From JAVEDQ01 sp963783105 (GTDB taxonomy: Bacteria; Actinomycetota; Actinomycetes; Frankiales; Frankiaceae): a DNA stretch of 64,000 nucleotides. Shown piece after piece: positions 1 to 8,898 of this stretch. Positions within the stretch are counted from its first letter, which is position 1. Every line of letters starts with the position of its first letter. Location: NCBI GenBank assembly GCA_963783105.1, contig CAWAMI010000004.1:124001-188000 (forward strand). Direction: 5' to 3'. The position numbers were made by a program, and so were the translations under genes. Below the pieces are notes generated by a model. That model was not told where the DNA came from. It did no database searches and saw only the letters and a list, made by a program, of their open reading frames with translations.

Positions 1-85
1 TGCGGTCGGGGGTCTGACCGCGCACCTCGAGAGGCACCTCGGAAGACGGGGTCGCCTGGCCGGCGGAGGAGGTCTCGGTGGTCAC
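1..85 (-). CDS. N-terminus of an unidentified leaderless gene, cut by the window edge
   Basis: Only the first 28 codons are present, starting at GTG 85 on the minus strand. The peptide begins VTTETSSAGQATPSSEVPLE, a polar, Ser/Thr-rich N-terminus with no recognisable motif. A TACGAT hexamer (98-93) lies 7 nt upstream of the GTG with no Shine-Dalgarno sequence, the same leaderless arrangement seen at many genes in this window. Divergent from the flavin reductase gene. The function cannot be told from this fragment. Confidence 0.5.
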   Translation of the reverse strand, partial: MTTETSSAGQATPSSEVPLEVRGQTPDR

Positions 86-433
86 GCCCCGGATCGTATT
101 TGCCGCGGGTTCCCGGGAGGAGACCCGCCGCGCCCGTCGAATGTCCAGACCAGGGCGAAAGCCCGGAAACGTCTCGGGGCCGCAGACCGGCTGGGGGGTC
201 GGCGGCTCCGAGGCCTCCGGGGCGCGCTCCCGCCGGTCGCCGAACCGGCGGAGAACGACTTCGGGGGGCTCATCCGATTCGGGGGCCCGCTCGACGAGCG
301 GGTGGATGGCGGTGGCCGGGTTCGGGGGCCCGGCCGCTGTACGGCCCGGGGCCGGCGTGCGTCGCCGCGGGTGTGTGAGAAGCCGCACCTCGAACGTGGT
401 CCTGCGCGGCCTCAGGCTGGGCAGACTTCCGGC
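86..433. other. Divergent intergenic region with a perfect palindrome
   Basis: This 348-base stretch separates two divergent genes and has no convincing coding sequence. It holds the palindrome CCCGCTCGACGAGCGGG at 286-302 (8-bp arms around one base), which could be an operator or a short hairpin. The -10-like elements of both flanking genes lie at its ends (93-98 and 422-427). Confidence 0.4.
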
Positions 434-1087
434 ATGCCGCGCGTGGATTTCGACCCGCGTTCTCTCGGCCGTCAGGCCGAGACGATGCTCAACTCGATCG
501 TCGTGCCCCGGCCGATCGCCTGGGTCTCGACCCGGTCCGCCCTGGGCGTCGACAACCTCGCGCCGCACTCCTACTTCACCGTCGCCTCGACCTCGCCGGC
601 GGTCGTGCAGTTCACCTCGGTGGGGGAGAAGGACTCGCTGCGCAACGTCCGGGAGACCGGCGAGTTCGTCGTCAACGTCAGCACCCGTCCGATGGTGATG
701 AGCATCAACCGGACCGCGACCCGCTTCCCGGCCGACGTCGACGAGTTCCTCGCCGCCGAGCTCACCAGCGAGCCGTCGGAGATGGTGACGCCGGTCCGCG
801 TCGCCGAGTCCCCGATCGCCCTCGAGTGCTGCTTCGTCGGGGAGCGGTCCTTCGGCGAGAGCACCGTCGTGTTCGGGGAGGTGCTGCACATCGCCGTCGA
901 CGAGTCGGTGCTGCGCGACGGCCGCATCGACCCGGAGCTGCTCCAGCCCGTCGCCCGCCTCGGCGGGACCCAGTGGACCGGGCTCGGCGACGTCTTCGAG
1001 CTCCGGCGCGTCCCCCTCGAGGAGTACGAGGTCGACCGGCTGCGGGCCGCGTCCGCCGAGGCCGCGGAGCAGCGCCCCTCCGCCTGA
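434..1087 (+). CDS. Flavin reductase family (FMN-binding split-barrel) protein
   Basis: A 217-residue protein of the flavin reductase-like FMN-binding family, which binds FMN in a split barrel and usually reduces flavin with NAD(P)H. The N-terminal VVPRPIAWVSTRS with a following NLAPHSYFTVAS stretch is the flavin-binding region typical of the family, and CCFVGERSFGESTVVFGEV is the later conserved strand pair. ATG 434 is chosen because the protein then begins at the family's usual position and CAGACT (422-427) lies exactly 6 nt upstream, as at other leaderless genes here. The physiological partner is unknown. Confidence 0.85.
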   Translation: MPRVDFDPRSLGRQAETMLNSIVVPRPIAWVSTRSALGVDNLAPHSYFTVASTSPAVVQFTSVGEKDSLRNVRETGEFVVNVSTRPMVMSINRTATRFPADVDEFLAAELTSEPSEMVTPVRVAESPIALECCFVGERSFGESTVVFGEVLHIAVDESVLRDGRIDPELLQPVARLGGTQWTGLGDVFELRRVPLEEYEVDRLRAASAEAAEQRPSA

Positions 1088-1097
1088 GCCGAGGCGT

Positions 1098-1113
1098 CCC
1101 GGGCTCGCCCGGG
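1098..1113. terminator. Short GC hairpin after the flavin reductase gene
   Basis: CCCGGGCTCGCCCGGG forms a GC stem of 6-7 bp eleven bases after the flavin reductase stop codon. There is no U-tract, so it is only a possible terminator. Confidence 0.35.
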
Positions 1114-1148
1114 CCTGGCGTCGACGGCTACGCAGGCAGAATGGAGCC

Positions 1149-1718
1149 GTGGCCACGGGGACGAAGCGACGCGGCTTCGAGACCGTGCGCGACATGGTCC
1201 TCTCGCTCGGCGTGATCCTCGCCGGGGTCCTGGTCTTCGTCGCCCTGCAGCCCAAGAACGACCACGATCCCATCCCCGCCGTGGACTACCGGCCCCAGGT
1301 CGATCAGCTCCGTAACAGCGCGCCGTACGCGGTCGTGATCCCCGACCCGGTGCCCGCCGGGTGGGAGGTCAACTACACCCGCGTCAGCACGACGCCGGCC
1401 GCCGAGCTGCACATGGGCCTGGTGCTGCAGCGGAAGCGGTTCGCCCAGCTCGACGAGACCAACCAGCCGACGCAGAACTTCTTCGCCGACGCGAAGGTGC
1501 CGGCCGAGGCCGCCGGCAGCGTTCCGATCAATGGCGCCACCTACGAGATCCGCCGCAGCGGTTCGGGCGACGAGCAGCAGGTGGCCCTCGTGCGGCGCCT
1601 GCCCGGCGGGGCGGTGGTCACGCTCTCGAACGGGGCAACCGCGAACGGGGCGTCCTACGACGAGCTGGTCGCGCTGGCGTCGAGCCTGCGCGAGCAGCCG
1701 ATCCCGCCCGGGCGCTGA
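1149..1718 (+). CDS. DUF4245 membrane-anchored protein
   Basis: A 189-residue protein of the DUF4245 family. It has a basic N-terminus, one transmembrane segment at about residues 15-33 and an extracytoplasmic domain that should lie outside the membrane. The start is GTG 1149, which has CAGAAT exactly 6 nt upstream and no Shine-Dalgarno sequence. It converges on xseB with only 19 bases between the stop codons. DUF4245 genes are commonly found next to xseAB in actinobacteria. The molecular role is unknown. Confidence 0.85.
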   Translation: MATGTKRRGFETVRDMVLSLGVILAGVLVFVALQPKNDHDPIPAVDYRPQVDQLRNSAPYAVVIPDPVPAGWEVNYTRVSTTPAAELHMGLVLQRKRFAQLDETNQPTQNFFADAKVPAEAAGSVPINGATYEIRRSGSGDEQQVALVRRLPGGAVVTLSNGATANGASYDELVALASSLREQPIPPGR

Positions 1719-1737
1719 CTGTCGGCGGGTCGCGCGG

Positions 1738-1965
1738 CTACGTGTCGGCGGGCTGATCCTCCGTCTGTTGGCGGTCGGCGGCCTCCCGCGCCGACGACAT
1801 CCGACGCCGGGCGCCCTCGAGCCACGCCTGGCACTGCCGCGCCAGCTCCTCGCCCCGCTCCCACAGCGCCAGCGACTCCTCCAGCGGCACGCCGCCAGCC
1901 TCGAGCCGGCGGACGACGTCCTCCAGCTCGGCGCGGGCCTGCTCGTAGGTCAGCTGATCGGTCAC
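1738..1965 (-). CDS. xseB: Exodeoxyribonuclease VII small subunit
   Basis: A 75-residue XseB. It complexes with XseA to degrade single-stranded DNA in both directions during repair. The family core TYEQARAELEDVVRRLEAGG followed by LEESLALWERGEELA is intact. Its GTG start overlaps the xseA stop by 4 nt (GTGA), so the two are translationally coupled. The C-terminal tail is polar and variable. Confidence 0.95.
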   Translation of the reverse strand: MTDQLTYEQARAELEDVVRRLEAGGVPLEESLALWERGEELARQCQAWLEGARRRMSSAREAADRQQTEDQPADT

Positions 1966-3200
1966 GCCGCGGTCCCCTCCCCGTGCTGCCCGTCCCCGTC
2001 CCCGTCGCCGCGGACGGCGACCTTCAGCCGCCCCTTCGCCAGCCGGACGTCGAGCGCCTCGCCCGCGCCGGTCTCCGCGACGTCCCGCAGCACCGACCCG
2101 TCCGAGCGCTGGACGACGGCGTAGCCGCGTTCGAGCGTCGCCAGCGGACTCATCGCCCGGACCCGCGCGACCGAGTGCTCGAGGCCGTGCTCGGCCCGGT
2201 CGAGCGCCGACGACAGGCACCGCGTCCCGCGCTCGGCCAGCGCCCGCACCTCCAGCGCCCGCCGCTCGAGGTCCCGCTCCGGCGCGGCCAGCACGGGCCG
2301 GCTCCGCAACCCGTCCAGCCGGTGCTGCTCCGCGTCGAGTCGTCCGACCACGGCGCGGTGGGCCCGGTCGCGCAGCCCGCCGACCAGCGCGATCTGCTCG
2401 CCGACGTCGGGAACCACCCGCTTCGCGGCGTCGGTCGGGGTCGAGCAGCGCAGGTCCGCGACCAGGTCGAGCAGCGGGGTGTCCTGCTCGTGACCGATCG
2501 CGCTCACCACCGGCGTCCGGGCGCCGGCGACCAGCCGCACGAGTGCCTCGTCGGAGAAGGGGAGCAGGTCCTCCAGCGACCCGCCGCCGCGGGCGAGCAC
2601 GATGACCTCGACGTCGGTCGCCCGGTCCAGCTCGCGCAGCGCCGCGCTCACCTCGCTGACCGCCAACGGGCCCTGCACCGCGACCTCGCGGAGGGCGATG
2701 CGGACCGCGGGCCAGCGGCGCCGCGCGTTCTCCACGACGTCCCGTTCCGCGGCGGAACCCCTGCCGGTGATGAGCCCGACGGTGCCCGGCAGGAACGGCA
2801 GCCGCCGCTTGCGGTCGGCGGCGAACAGGCCCTCGGCGGCGAGCACCGCCTTCAGCCGCTCGAGCCGGGCGAGCAGCTCGCCGACGCCGACCGGCCGGAT
2901 GTCGTAGGCGACCAGCTGCAGCGAGCCGCGCGTCAGGTGCATCTCCGGCTGTCCCCACAGCACCACGCGCGCGCCGTCCGAGAGCCCGGCGACCAGCGCG
3001 GGCCCGCAGGCGACCCGCAGCGACACGTCCGCCACCGGGTCACGCAGGGTGAGGAACGCCGTCCGCATGCCGGGGCGCCGGGAGATCTCCGTGACCTGAC
3101 CCTCGACCCACACCCGGCCGAGCCGGCCGACCCAGCCGGCGATGGAGCGCGCGACGGTCCGCACCGGGAGCGGCGCCTCGGCGCTCGTTTCGAGACCCAC
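1962..3200 (-). CDS. xseA: Exodeoxyribonuclease VII large subunit
   Basis: About 412 residues, the usual size for actinobacterial XseA. The N-terminal OB-fold includes VWVEGQVTEISRR, and the catalytic domain includes LITGRGSAAERDVVENARRR, VIVLARGGGSLEDLLPFSDE and VSAIGHEQDTPLLDLVAD. GTG 3200 is preferred because TAACCT (3214-3209) sits 8 nt upstream, as for a leaderless gene. An in-frame GTG at 3248 would add 16 residues but would place that element inside the coding region. Forms an operon with xseB. Confidence 0.93.
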   Translation of the reverse strand: MGLETSAEAPLPVRTVARSIAGWVGRLGRVWVEGQVTEISRRPGMRTAFLTLRDPVADVSLRVACGPALVAGLSDGARVVLWGQPEMHLTRGSLQLVAYDIRPVGVGELLARLERLKAVLAAEGLFAADRKRRLPFLPGTVGLITGRGSAAERDVVENARRRWPAVRIALREVAVQGPLAVSEVSAALRELDRATDVEVIVLARGGGSLEDLLPFSDEALVRLVAGARTPVVSAIGHEQDTPLLDLVADLRCSTPTDAAKRVVPDVGEQIALVGGLRDRAHRAVVGRLDAEQHRLDGLRSRPVLAAPERDLERRALEVRALAERGTRCLSSALDRAEHGLEHSVARVRAMSPLATLERGYAVVQRSDGSVLRDVAETGAGEALDVRLAKGRLKVAVRGDGDGDGQHGEGTAA

Positions 3201-3252
3201 GTCCGGCGAGGTTAGTCGGGCCGGGGACTGACCGACGCCTTCGCGCACCCAG

Positions 3253-3341
3253 CAAGATCACGAGCAACGCGGTCGATCGACTCGCCGCACTCGGGCCACC
3301 GTCCACCGGGGTGTCGATCTACCCGGTTGCTGGCGATCTTG
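3253..3341. repeat. Long imperfect inverted repeat between xseA and the guanylyltransferase gene
   Basis: The 29-nt arms at 3253-3281 and 3313-3341 match at 24 of 29 positions as reverse complements and enclose 31 nt. The outer ends read CAAGATC and GATCTTG. It could fold into a long hairpin in RNA or be a miniature palindromic element. It lies upstream of both divergent genes. Confidence 0.6.
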
Positions 3342-3460
3342 TGGGCAGAGGCAGGCGGAGAGGGCTGGCGGACGGGACAGCCGGTCGTCGGGCGGAGGTA
3401 GGTGCTCGGCGGCGGCCCGTCTCATGCCGCCGGCGCGCCGCGGTCTGCGAAACTCCGCAC

Positions 3461-4558
3461 ATGATCGACGCTCGCCCGCGCGACCTCGAGGCCGTCATGC
3501 TCGTCGGCGGCAAGGGGACGCGGCTCCGGCCGCTGACCATCTCGGCCCCGAAGCCGATGCTGCCGACCGCCGGCGTGCCGTTCACCGCCCACCAGCTGGC
3601 CCGGGCGCGGGACGCCGGCGTGGGGCACGTCGTGCTCGCCACCGCCTACCGCGCCGAGGTGTTCGAGGAGTACTTCGGCGACGGATCGGCGTTCGGACTG
3701 GAGCTGACCTACGTCACCGAGACCGAGCCCCTCGGGACCGGCGGCGGCATCCGCAACGTCGCGAACCACCTGCGCAGCGGCCCGGACGAGCCGGTCCTGA
3801 TCTTCAACGGCGACGTGCTCTCCGGCGTCGACCTCGCCGCCCAGGTCGAGGGCCACCGGCGAAGCGGTGCGGACGTGACGCTGCACCTCGTCGAGGTGGA
3901 CGACCCCCGCGCGTTCGGCGTCGTGCCGACCGACGAGACCGGGCGGGTCACCGCCTTCCTGGAGAAGACGCCCGACCCCCCGACGAACCGCATCAACGCC
4001 GGCTGCTACGTCTTCGACCGGCGGATCATCGACGGAATCCCGGCCGGTCGTCCCGTGTCGGTCGAACGGGAGACGTTCCCCGGCCTGCTCGCCGAGGGCG
4101 CCCTCGTGCGGGGGCACGTCGAGTCGTCCTACTGGCTGGACCTCGGCACTCCCGCGGCGTTCGTGCAGGGGTCCTGCGACCTGGTCCTCGGCCGGATCGA
4201 GAGCAGCGCCCTGCCCGGCCCGGTCGGCGAGGCGCTGCTGCTCGAGGGCGCCGAGGTGGCGCCGGACGCGTCGGTGACCGGGGGGACGACGCTCGGTCGG
4301 GGCGCGCGGGTCGCCGCGGGTGCCCGCGTCGCCGGGTCGGTCGTGTTCGACGGGGCGCAGATCGGCGAGGGCGCCGAGGTCGTCGGCAGCATCCTGGGCC
4401 GCGGCGCGGTCGTCGGGGCCGGCACCGCCCTCACCGGCGTCGTGCTCGGCGACGACGTCCGGCTCGGCGCCCGCAACGAGCTCCGCGACGGCGCCCGCGT
4501 CTTCCCCGGGGTCGAGCTGGGGGACGCGGCGGTGCGCTTCAGCTCCGACCAGAGTTGA
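3461..4558 (+). CDS. manC: Mannose-1-phosphate guanylyltransferase-type nucleotidyltransferase
   Basis: A 365-residue sugar-phosphate nucleotidyltransferase that most likely makes GDP-mannose from mannose-1-phosphate and GTP, as the Rv3264c orthologue does. It has the signature GGKGTRLRPLT near the N-terminus, KPMLPTAG, the LGTGGGIRNV loop and FNGDVLSG for metal and sugar binding. The C-terminal third (about residues 255-350) is a left-handed beta-helix of hexapeptide repeats. ATG 3461 has GAAACT 6 nt upstream. Phosphomannomutase and a sugar isomerase encoded nearby support the pathway. Glucose-1-P as substrate cannot be excluded. Confidence 0.88.
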   Translation: MIDARPRDLEAVMLVGGKGTRLRPLTISAPKPMLPTAGVPFTAHQLARARDAGVGHVVLATAYRAEVFEEYFGDGSAFGLELTYVTETEPLGTGGGIRNVANHLRSGPDEPVLIFNGDVLSGVDLAAQVEGHRRSGADVTLHLVEVDDPRAFGVVPTDETGRVTAFLEKTPDPPTNRINAGCYVFDRRIIDGIPAGRPVSVERETFPGLLAEGALVRGHVESSYWLDLGTPAAFVQGSCDLVLGRIESSALPGPVGEALLLEGAEVAPDASVTGGTTLGRGARVAAGARVAGSVVFDGAQIGEGAEVVGSILGRGAVVGAGTALTGVVLGDDVRLGARNELRDGARVFPGVELGDAAVRFSSDQS

Positions 4559-4567
4559 CGGCCCCCG

Positions 4568-5425
<858 letters not shown>

Positions 5426-5559
5426 CGTTTCCCTTCTTCGACGTCAGCGCCCGGTTCGACGGCGGGCTCGGTGTCCGCAGCGCACCCGGATGCGGGGCTG
5501 CGCGGACTCTCGCGGAGCGGCCCGTCCCCGGCCGGGAAGTTTACGAACAGAATGGGCAG

Positions 5560-6474
5560 GTGCCCGTTCTGCGCTACCGCTCCGGCCTGCCGCTCGATTT
5601 GCGGCTGACGGTGGCGCCGCTTCGCCGCAGCGCGGGTGACCCGACCCATCGAACGGTCAACGGCGTCGTCTGGCGGACAGTTCCGGCGACGGCGGATGCC
5701 GGCGAGGCGACGCTGCGGCTGGAGCAGATCGGCGAGCGCGAGATCCTCGCCGCAGCCTGGGGGCCCGGGGCCGAGGCGGCGCTGGCGGGGGTGCCCGATC
5801 TGCTGGGTGCCCGCGACACGAGCCACGAGCTGTGCGTGCGCGGGTCGCTGCTCCGGGACCTGACCCGGCGCTACGTCGGCCTGCGCCTGGTCCGGACGGG
5901 GCGGGTCTTCGAGGCGCTGGTGCCGGCGGTGCTCGAGCAGAAGGTGACCGGGGTCGAGGCGTTCCGGGCCTGGCGGTGGCTGGTGCGGCGGTACGGGACG
6001 CCCGCTCCCGGGCCGGCGCCGGACGGGTTGCTGGTGATGCCCGGGCCGGACGTGTGGCGCCGCATCCCCTCGTGGGACTGGCACCGCGCCGGGGTCGACG
6101 CGAAGCGGTCGCGGACCGTCCTCGCCGCCTGCGCGGTCGCCTCCGCCCTCGAGCGGACGCTGGCGCTCGGCACCGGGCCGGCGGTCGCCGCGGCGCTGCG
6201 GACCGTGCCGGGGATCGGGGTCTGGACCGCGGCCGAGGTGGCCCAGCGCGCCCACGGCGACCCCGACGCGGTGTCCGTCGGGGACTTCCACATCCCGAAC
6301 CTCGTCGGCTGGGCACTCGCCGGCCGCCCGCGCACCGACGACGAGCAGATGCTGCAACTGCTCGCGCCGTACGGGCCGTACCGGCAGCGCGTGGTCCGGC
6401 TGCTCGAGGCGGGCGGCCCGCGACCGCCGCGCTTCGGCCCGCGCCACGCGATCCGCTCCTACGCCGCCTTCTGA
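5560..6474 (+). CDS. AlkA-like DNA-3-methyladenine glycosylase (HhH-GPD superfamily)
   Basis: A 304-residue protein resembling base-excision DNA glycosylases of the AlkA type. The core has the EQKVTGVEAF helix and a helix-hairpin-helix, LRTVPGIGVWTAAEV, followed by a GD pair in VSVGDFHIPN where the catalytic Asp is expected. GTG 5560 is supported by CAGAAT exactly 6 nt upstream. Likely removes alkylated bases. Substrate range is inferred, and the N-terminal domain is divergent from E. coli AlkA. Confidence 0.85.
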   Translation: MPVLRYRSGLPLDLRLTVAPLRRSAGDPTHRTVNGVVWRTVPATADAGEATLRLEQIGEREILAAAWGPGAEAALAGVPDLLGARDTSHELCVRGSLLRDLTRRYVGLRLVRTGRVFEALVPAVLEQKVTGVEAFRAWRWLVRRYGTPAPGPAPDGLLVMPGPDVWRRIPSWDWHRAGVDAKRSRTVLAACAVASALERTLALGTGPAVAAALRTVPGIGVWTAAEVAQRAHGDPDAVSVGDFHIPNLVGWALAGRPRTDDEQMLQLLAPYGPYRQRVVRLLEAGGPRPPRFGPRHAIRSYAAF

Positions 6475-6514
6475 CGCCGCCTGGGCGCCGGGCGCACCCC
6501 GGGGGTGGGCGGGA

Positions 6515-7831
6515 TCAGCGACGGAGCAGGAACTCCTCGAGCGCCCGCGGCGGGCGCTCCGCCGGCGCCGAGGCCGGGTGGCCGACGCCGACCGAGCCCA
6601 TGGGGTGCCAGTCGTCGGGCAGGTCGAGGACCTCGCGCACGACCTCGGGGCAGAACAGCGTCGAGGACACCCAGCACGAGCCGAGTCCCTCCGCGGCGAG
6701 CGCGACGAGCAGGTTCTGCACCCCGGCGCCCATGGCGACGAGGAACATCCGCTCCTCCGCCGAGGCGCGCCGGGCGTCGGGGTAGGGGTGGGCGCCGTCG
6801 GCCACGAGGAACGGCAGCACCAGCACGGGAGCCCGCCGCAGCACGTCGCCGCGGGCGGTGCGCCGGGCGATCGCGGCCTCGTCGAAGCCGTCGCGACGCA
6901 GGTCGGCGACCCAGGCGTCGCGCATCCGGTCCAGCAGTTCCCCGCGGCGGTGCTCGACCAGGACGAACCGCCACGGCGTCGTGTGGTGCGGCGCCGGGGC
7001 GGTGACGGCGGCGGCGACGGCCCGCTCGACGGCGGCCGGTTCCACCGGCGCGTCGGAGAAGCTGCGCACGGTCCGCCGGGCGGTCACGGCGGCGAGCTGG
7101 CCTTCCCGCCGCGCCTCGGCGGTGCCGAGCCGGAACAGGTCGTGCTCCGCCGCCCGCACCAGCGCCCGCGCCCCGCGGCCGTCGTCGGCCGGGGCGGCGT
7201 AGCCGCGCACGACGGCGACCGGCACGCCGTCGAGCTTCCCGCAGACGAGTTCCGCGGCGGCGGCGAGCTCGTCGGCCTCGGCGACCTCGGTCATGCCGAG
7301 CTCGTTGCCGTACGGGTCCTTCTGCCCGACGAAGGACCGGACCGCCGCGAAGCCGGCGACCCCGATGGCGACGTCGACGAGCCCCTGCCGCCACGGCCGG
7401 CCGAAGGTGTCGGTGACGACGACGCCGACCTCGACGCCGCGCCGCTCCGTGAGCCCGGCGCGGATCCGCTCCGCCGAGGCGTCGGCGTCCTCGGGCAGCA
7501 GCGCGACGAGGTCGGTGGCGACGTTCGAGGTGTCGACCCCCGCGTTGGCCAGCACGAGCCCGGAATGCGTCTCGACGATGCGGGTCGGACCCCGGCGGGC
7601 GACCAGGCGGCGCATCTCGGCGTCGACCGCGGCCTCCCGGGCGGCGATCCGGTCGCCCTCGGCGGGCACCAGCCGGCCCTCGGCCTTGCTCACCACCTTC
7701 GACGTCACGACGACGACGTCGCCGTCCTCGAGGTCGGCGGCGGCGTCTGTCAAAGCGGCGTCGATCAGCTCGGCCAGGTCGTCCCCGGGCCGGATCTCGG
7801 GCAGGCCGAGAACCGGCTCAACGCAGAGCAC
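6515..7831 (-). CDS. fbiB: F420 biosynthesis protein FbiB (gamma-glutamyl ligase plus nitroreductase-like domain)
   Basis: A 438-residue fused FbiB. The N-terminal half is the F420:gamma-L-glutamyl ligase (CofE-like), with DGDVVVVTSKVVSKAEGR, SGLVLANAGVD and TDTFGRPWRQGLVDVAIG. The C-terminal half is an FMN-binding nitroreductase-like domain (RTVRSFSDAPV, HTTPWRFVLVE, GLGSCWVSSTLF). It adds the poly-glutamate tail of F420, and the second domain is linked to dehydro-F420 reduction. GTG 7831 lies inside the 3' end of fbiA (14-nt overlap), so the pair is coupled. The longer open frame upstream is a shadow of fbiA. Confidence 0.93.
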   Translation of the reverse strand: MLCVEPVLGLPEIRPGDDLAELIDAALTDAAADLEDGDVVVVTSKVVSKAEGRLVPAEGDRIAAREAAVDAEMRRLVARRGPTRIVETHSGLVLANAGVDTSNVATDLVALLPEDADASAERIRAGLTERRGVEVGVVVTDTFGRPWRQGLVDVAIGVAGFAAVRSFVGQKDPYGNELGMTEVAEADELAAAAELVCGKLDGVPVAVVRGYAAPADDGRGARALVRAAEHDLFRLGTAEARREGQLAAVTARRTVRSFSDAPVEPAAVERAVAAAVTAPAPHHTTPWRFVLVEHRRGELLDRMRDAWVADLRRDGFDEAAIARRTARGDVLRRAPVLVLPFLVADGAHPYPDARRASAEERMFLVAMGAGVQNLLVALAAEGLGSCWVSSTLFCPEVVREVLDLPDDWHPMGSVGVGHPASAPAERPPRALEEFLLRR

Positions 7832-8822
7832 GCGCGACTTCCAGCGCCGCCTCCGCCAGCGCGGCCGCCGCCGGCAGGTCGCGCATGAGCAGCGGCCGGA
7901 CCGCGACCTCGACTCCCGGAACGGTGGCGGCGGCGTCGCCGGTGTCGACGAGCCAGCCGTCGAGCAAGCCCTCGGCGTCCCGGGACCCACCCTGATCTCG
8001 AGAGCCACCCTGATCTCGAGAGCCATAGTGGCGCCCCACCCCCTCGGCGCTGACCTCGACGCCGATCGCCGGCAGGCAGGCATCGGCCATGCCTCGAACC
8101 GGTGAGCCGCCGACGATGGGGGAGACCCCGACGATCGGTGCCGACGCCGCCCGCAGCGCGTCGCGGATCCCCGGCACGGCCAGGATCGTCCCGATCGAGA
8201 CGACGGGATTGGACGGCGGCAGCAGCACGACGTCGGCCTCGGCGATCGCGTCCAGCACGCCCGGCGCGGGCTTGGCGTCCTCGATCCCGATGATCGGGAA
8301 GCTCTCCGCGGGCAGCTTCGCGCCGTACCGGATCCACCACTCCTGGAAGTGGATGGCCCGGCGGCCCCCTCGCCCCGCGGCATCGGCGGGCACCTCGGTG
8401 ACCACGTGCGTCTCGGCCCGCTCGTCGGTCATCGGCAGCAGCCGGACGCCGGGGGACCAGCGCTCGCACAGCTCGGCGGTCACGCGGGAGAGCGGGAACG
8501 CCTCGAGCAGCTGCGTGCGGACGAGGTGGGTGGCGAGGTCCCGGTCGCCGAGGCCGAACCATGCGGGGCCGGCGCCGTAGGCGGCCAGCTCGTCCCGGAC
8601 GACGAAGGTCTCGTCCTCGCGGCCCCAGCCGCGGTCCTCGGCGATGCCGCCGCCGAGCGTGTACATGACGGTGTCGAGGTCCGGACACACCTTGAGCCCG
8701 TGCAGCCAGATGTCGTCGCCGGTGTTGACGATCGCGGTCACCTCGGCCTCGGGCGCCACCCGGCGCAGGCCGCGGAGGAACCGGGCCGCGCCGATGCCGC
8801 CGGCGAGCGCGACGATCCGCAT
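7818..8822 (-). CDS. fbiA: Phosphoenolpyruvyl/2-phospho-L-lactate transferase FbiA
   Basis: A 334-residue transferase that joins FO to the 2-phospho-lactyl or PEP moiety in F420 synthesis. It begins MRIVALAGGIGAARFLRGL, followed by VNTGDDIWLHGLKVCPDLDT, GLGDRDLATHL and LLPPSNPVVSIGTIL, all typical of CofD. ATG 8822 is chosen because this matches the family N-terminus and TTGGAT lies 6 nt upstream. An 18-bp tandem duplication (7988-8023) adds GSRDQG repeats at about residues 267-282. Divergent from fbiC. Confidence 0.93.
   Translation of the reverse strand: MRIVALAGGIGAARFLRGLRRVAPEAEVTAIVNTGDDIWLHGLKVCPDLDTVMYTLGGGIAEDRGWGREDETFVVRDELAAYGAGPAWFGLGDRDLATHLVRTQLLEAFPLSRVTAELCERWSPGVRLLPMTDERAETHVVTEVPADAAGRGGRRAIHFQEWWIRYGAKLPAESFPIIGIEDAKPAPGVLDAIAEADVVLLPPSNPVVSIGTILAVPGIRDALRAASAPIVGVSPIVGGSPVRGMADACLPAIGVEVSAEGVGRHYGSRDQGGSRDQGGSRDAEGLLDGWLVDTGDAAATVPGVEVAVRPLLMRDLPAAAALAEAALEVARALR
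7988..8023. repeat. 18-bp perfect tandem duplication inside fbiA
   Basis: Two exact head-to-tail copies of CACCCTGATCTCGAGAGC (7988-8005 and 8006-8023). The frame is preserved, so FbiA gains six residues per copy in a surface-type Gly/Ser/Arg/Asp segment. Confidence 0.8.
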
Positions 8823-8898
8823 GCCTCCATCCAATCAGGACCGAACGGGCCGGCTCGGGACGGCGGAGGCGCGCCGGAGATCGGCCTAGGCTGCACCC

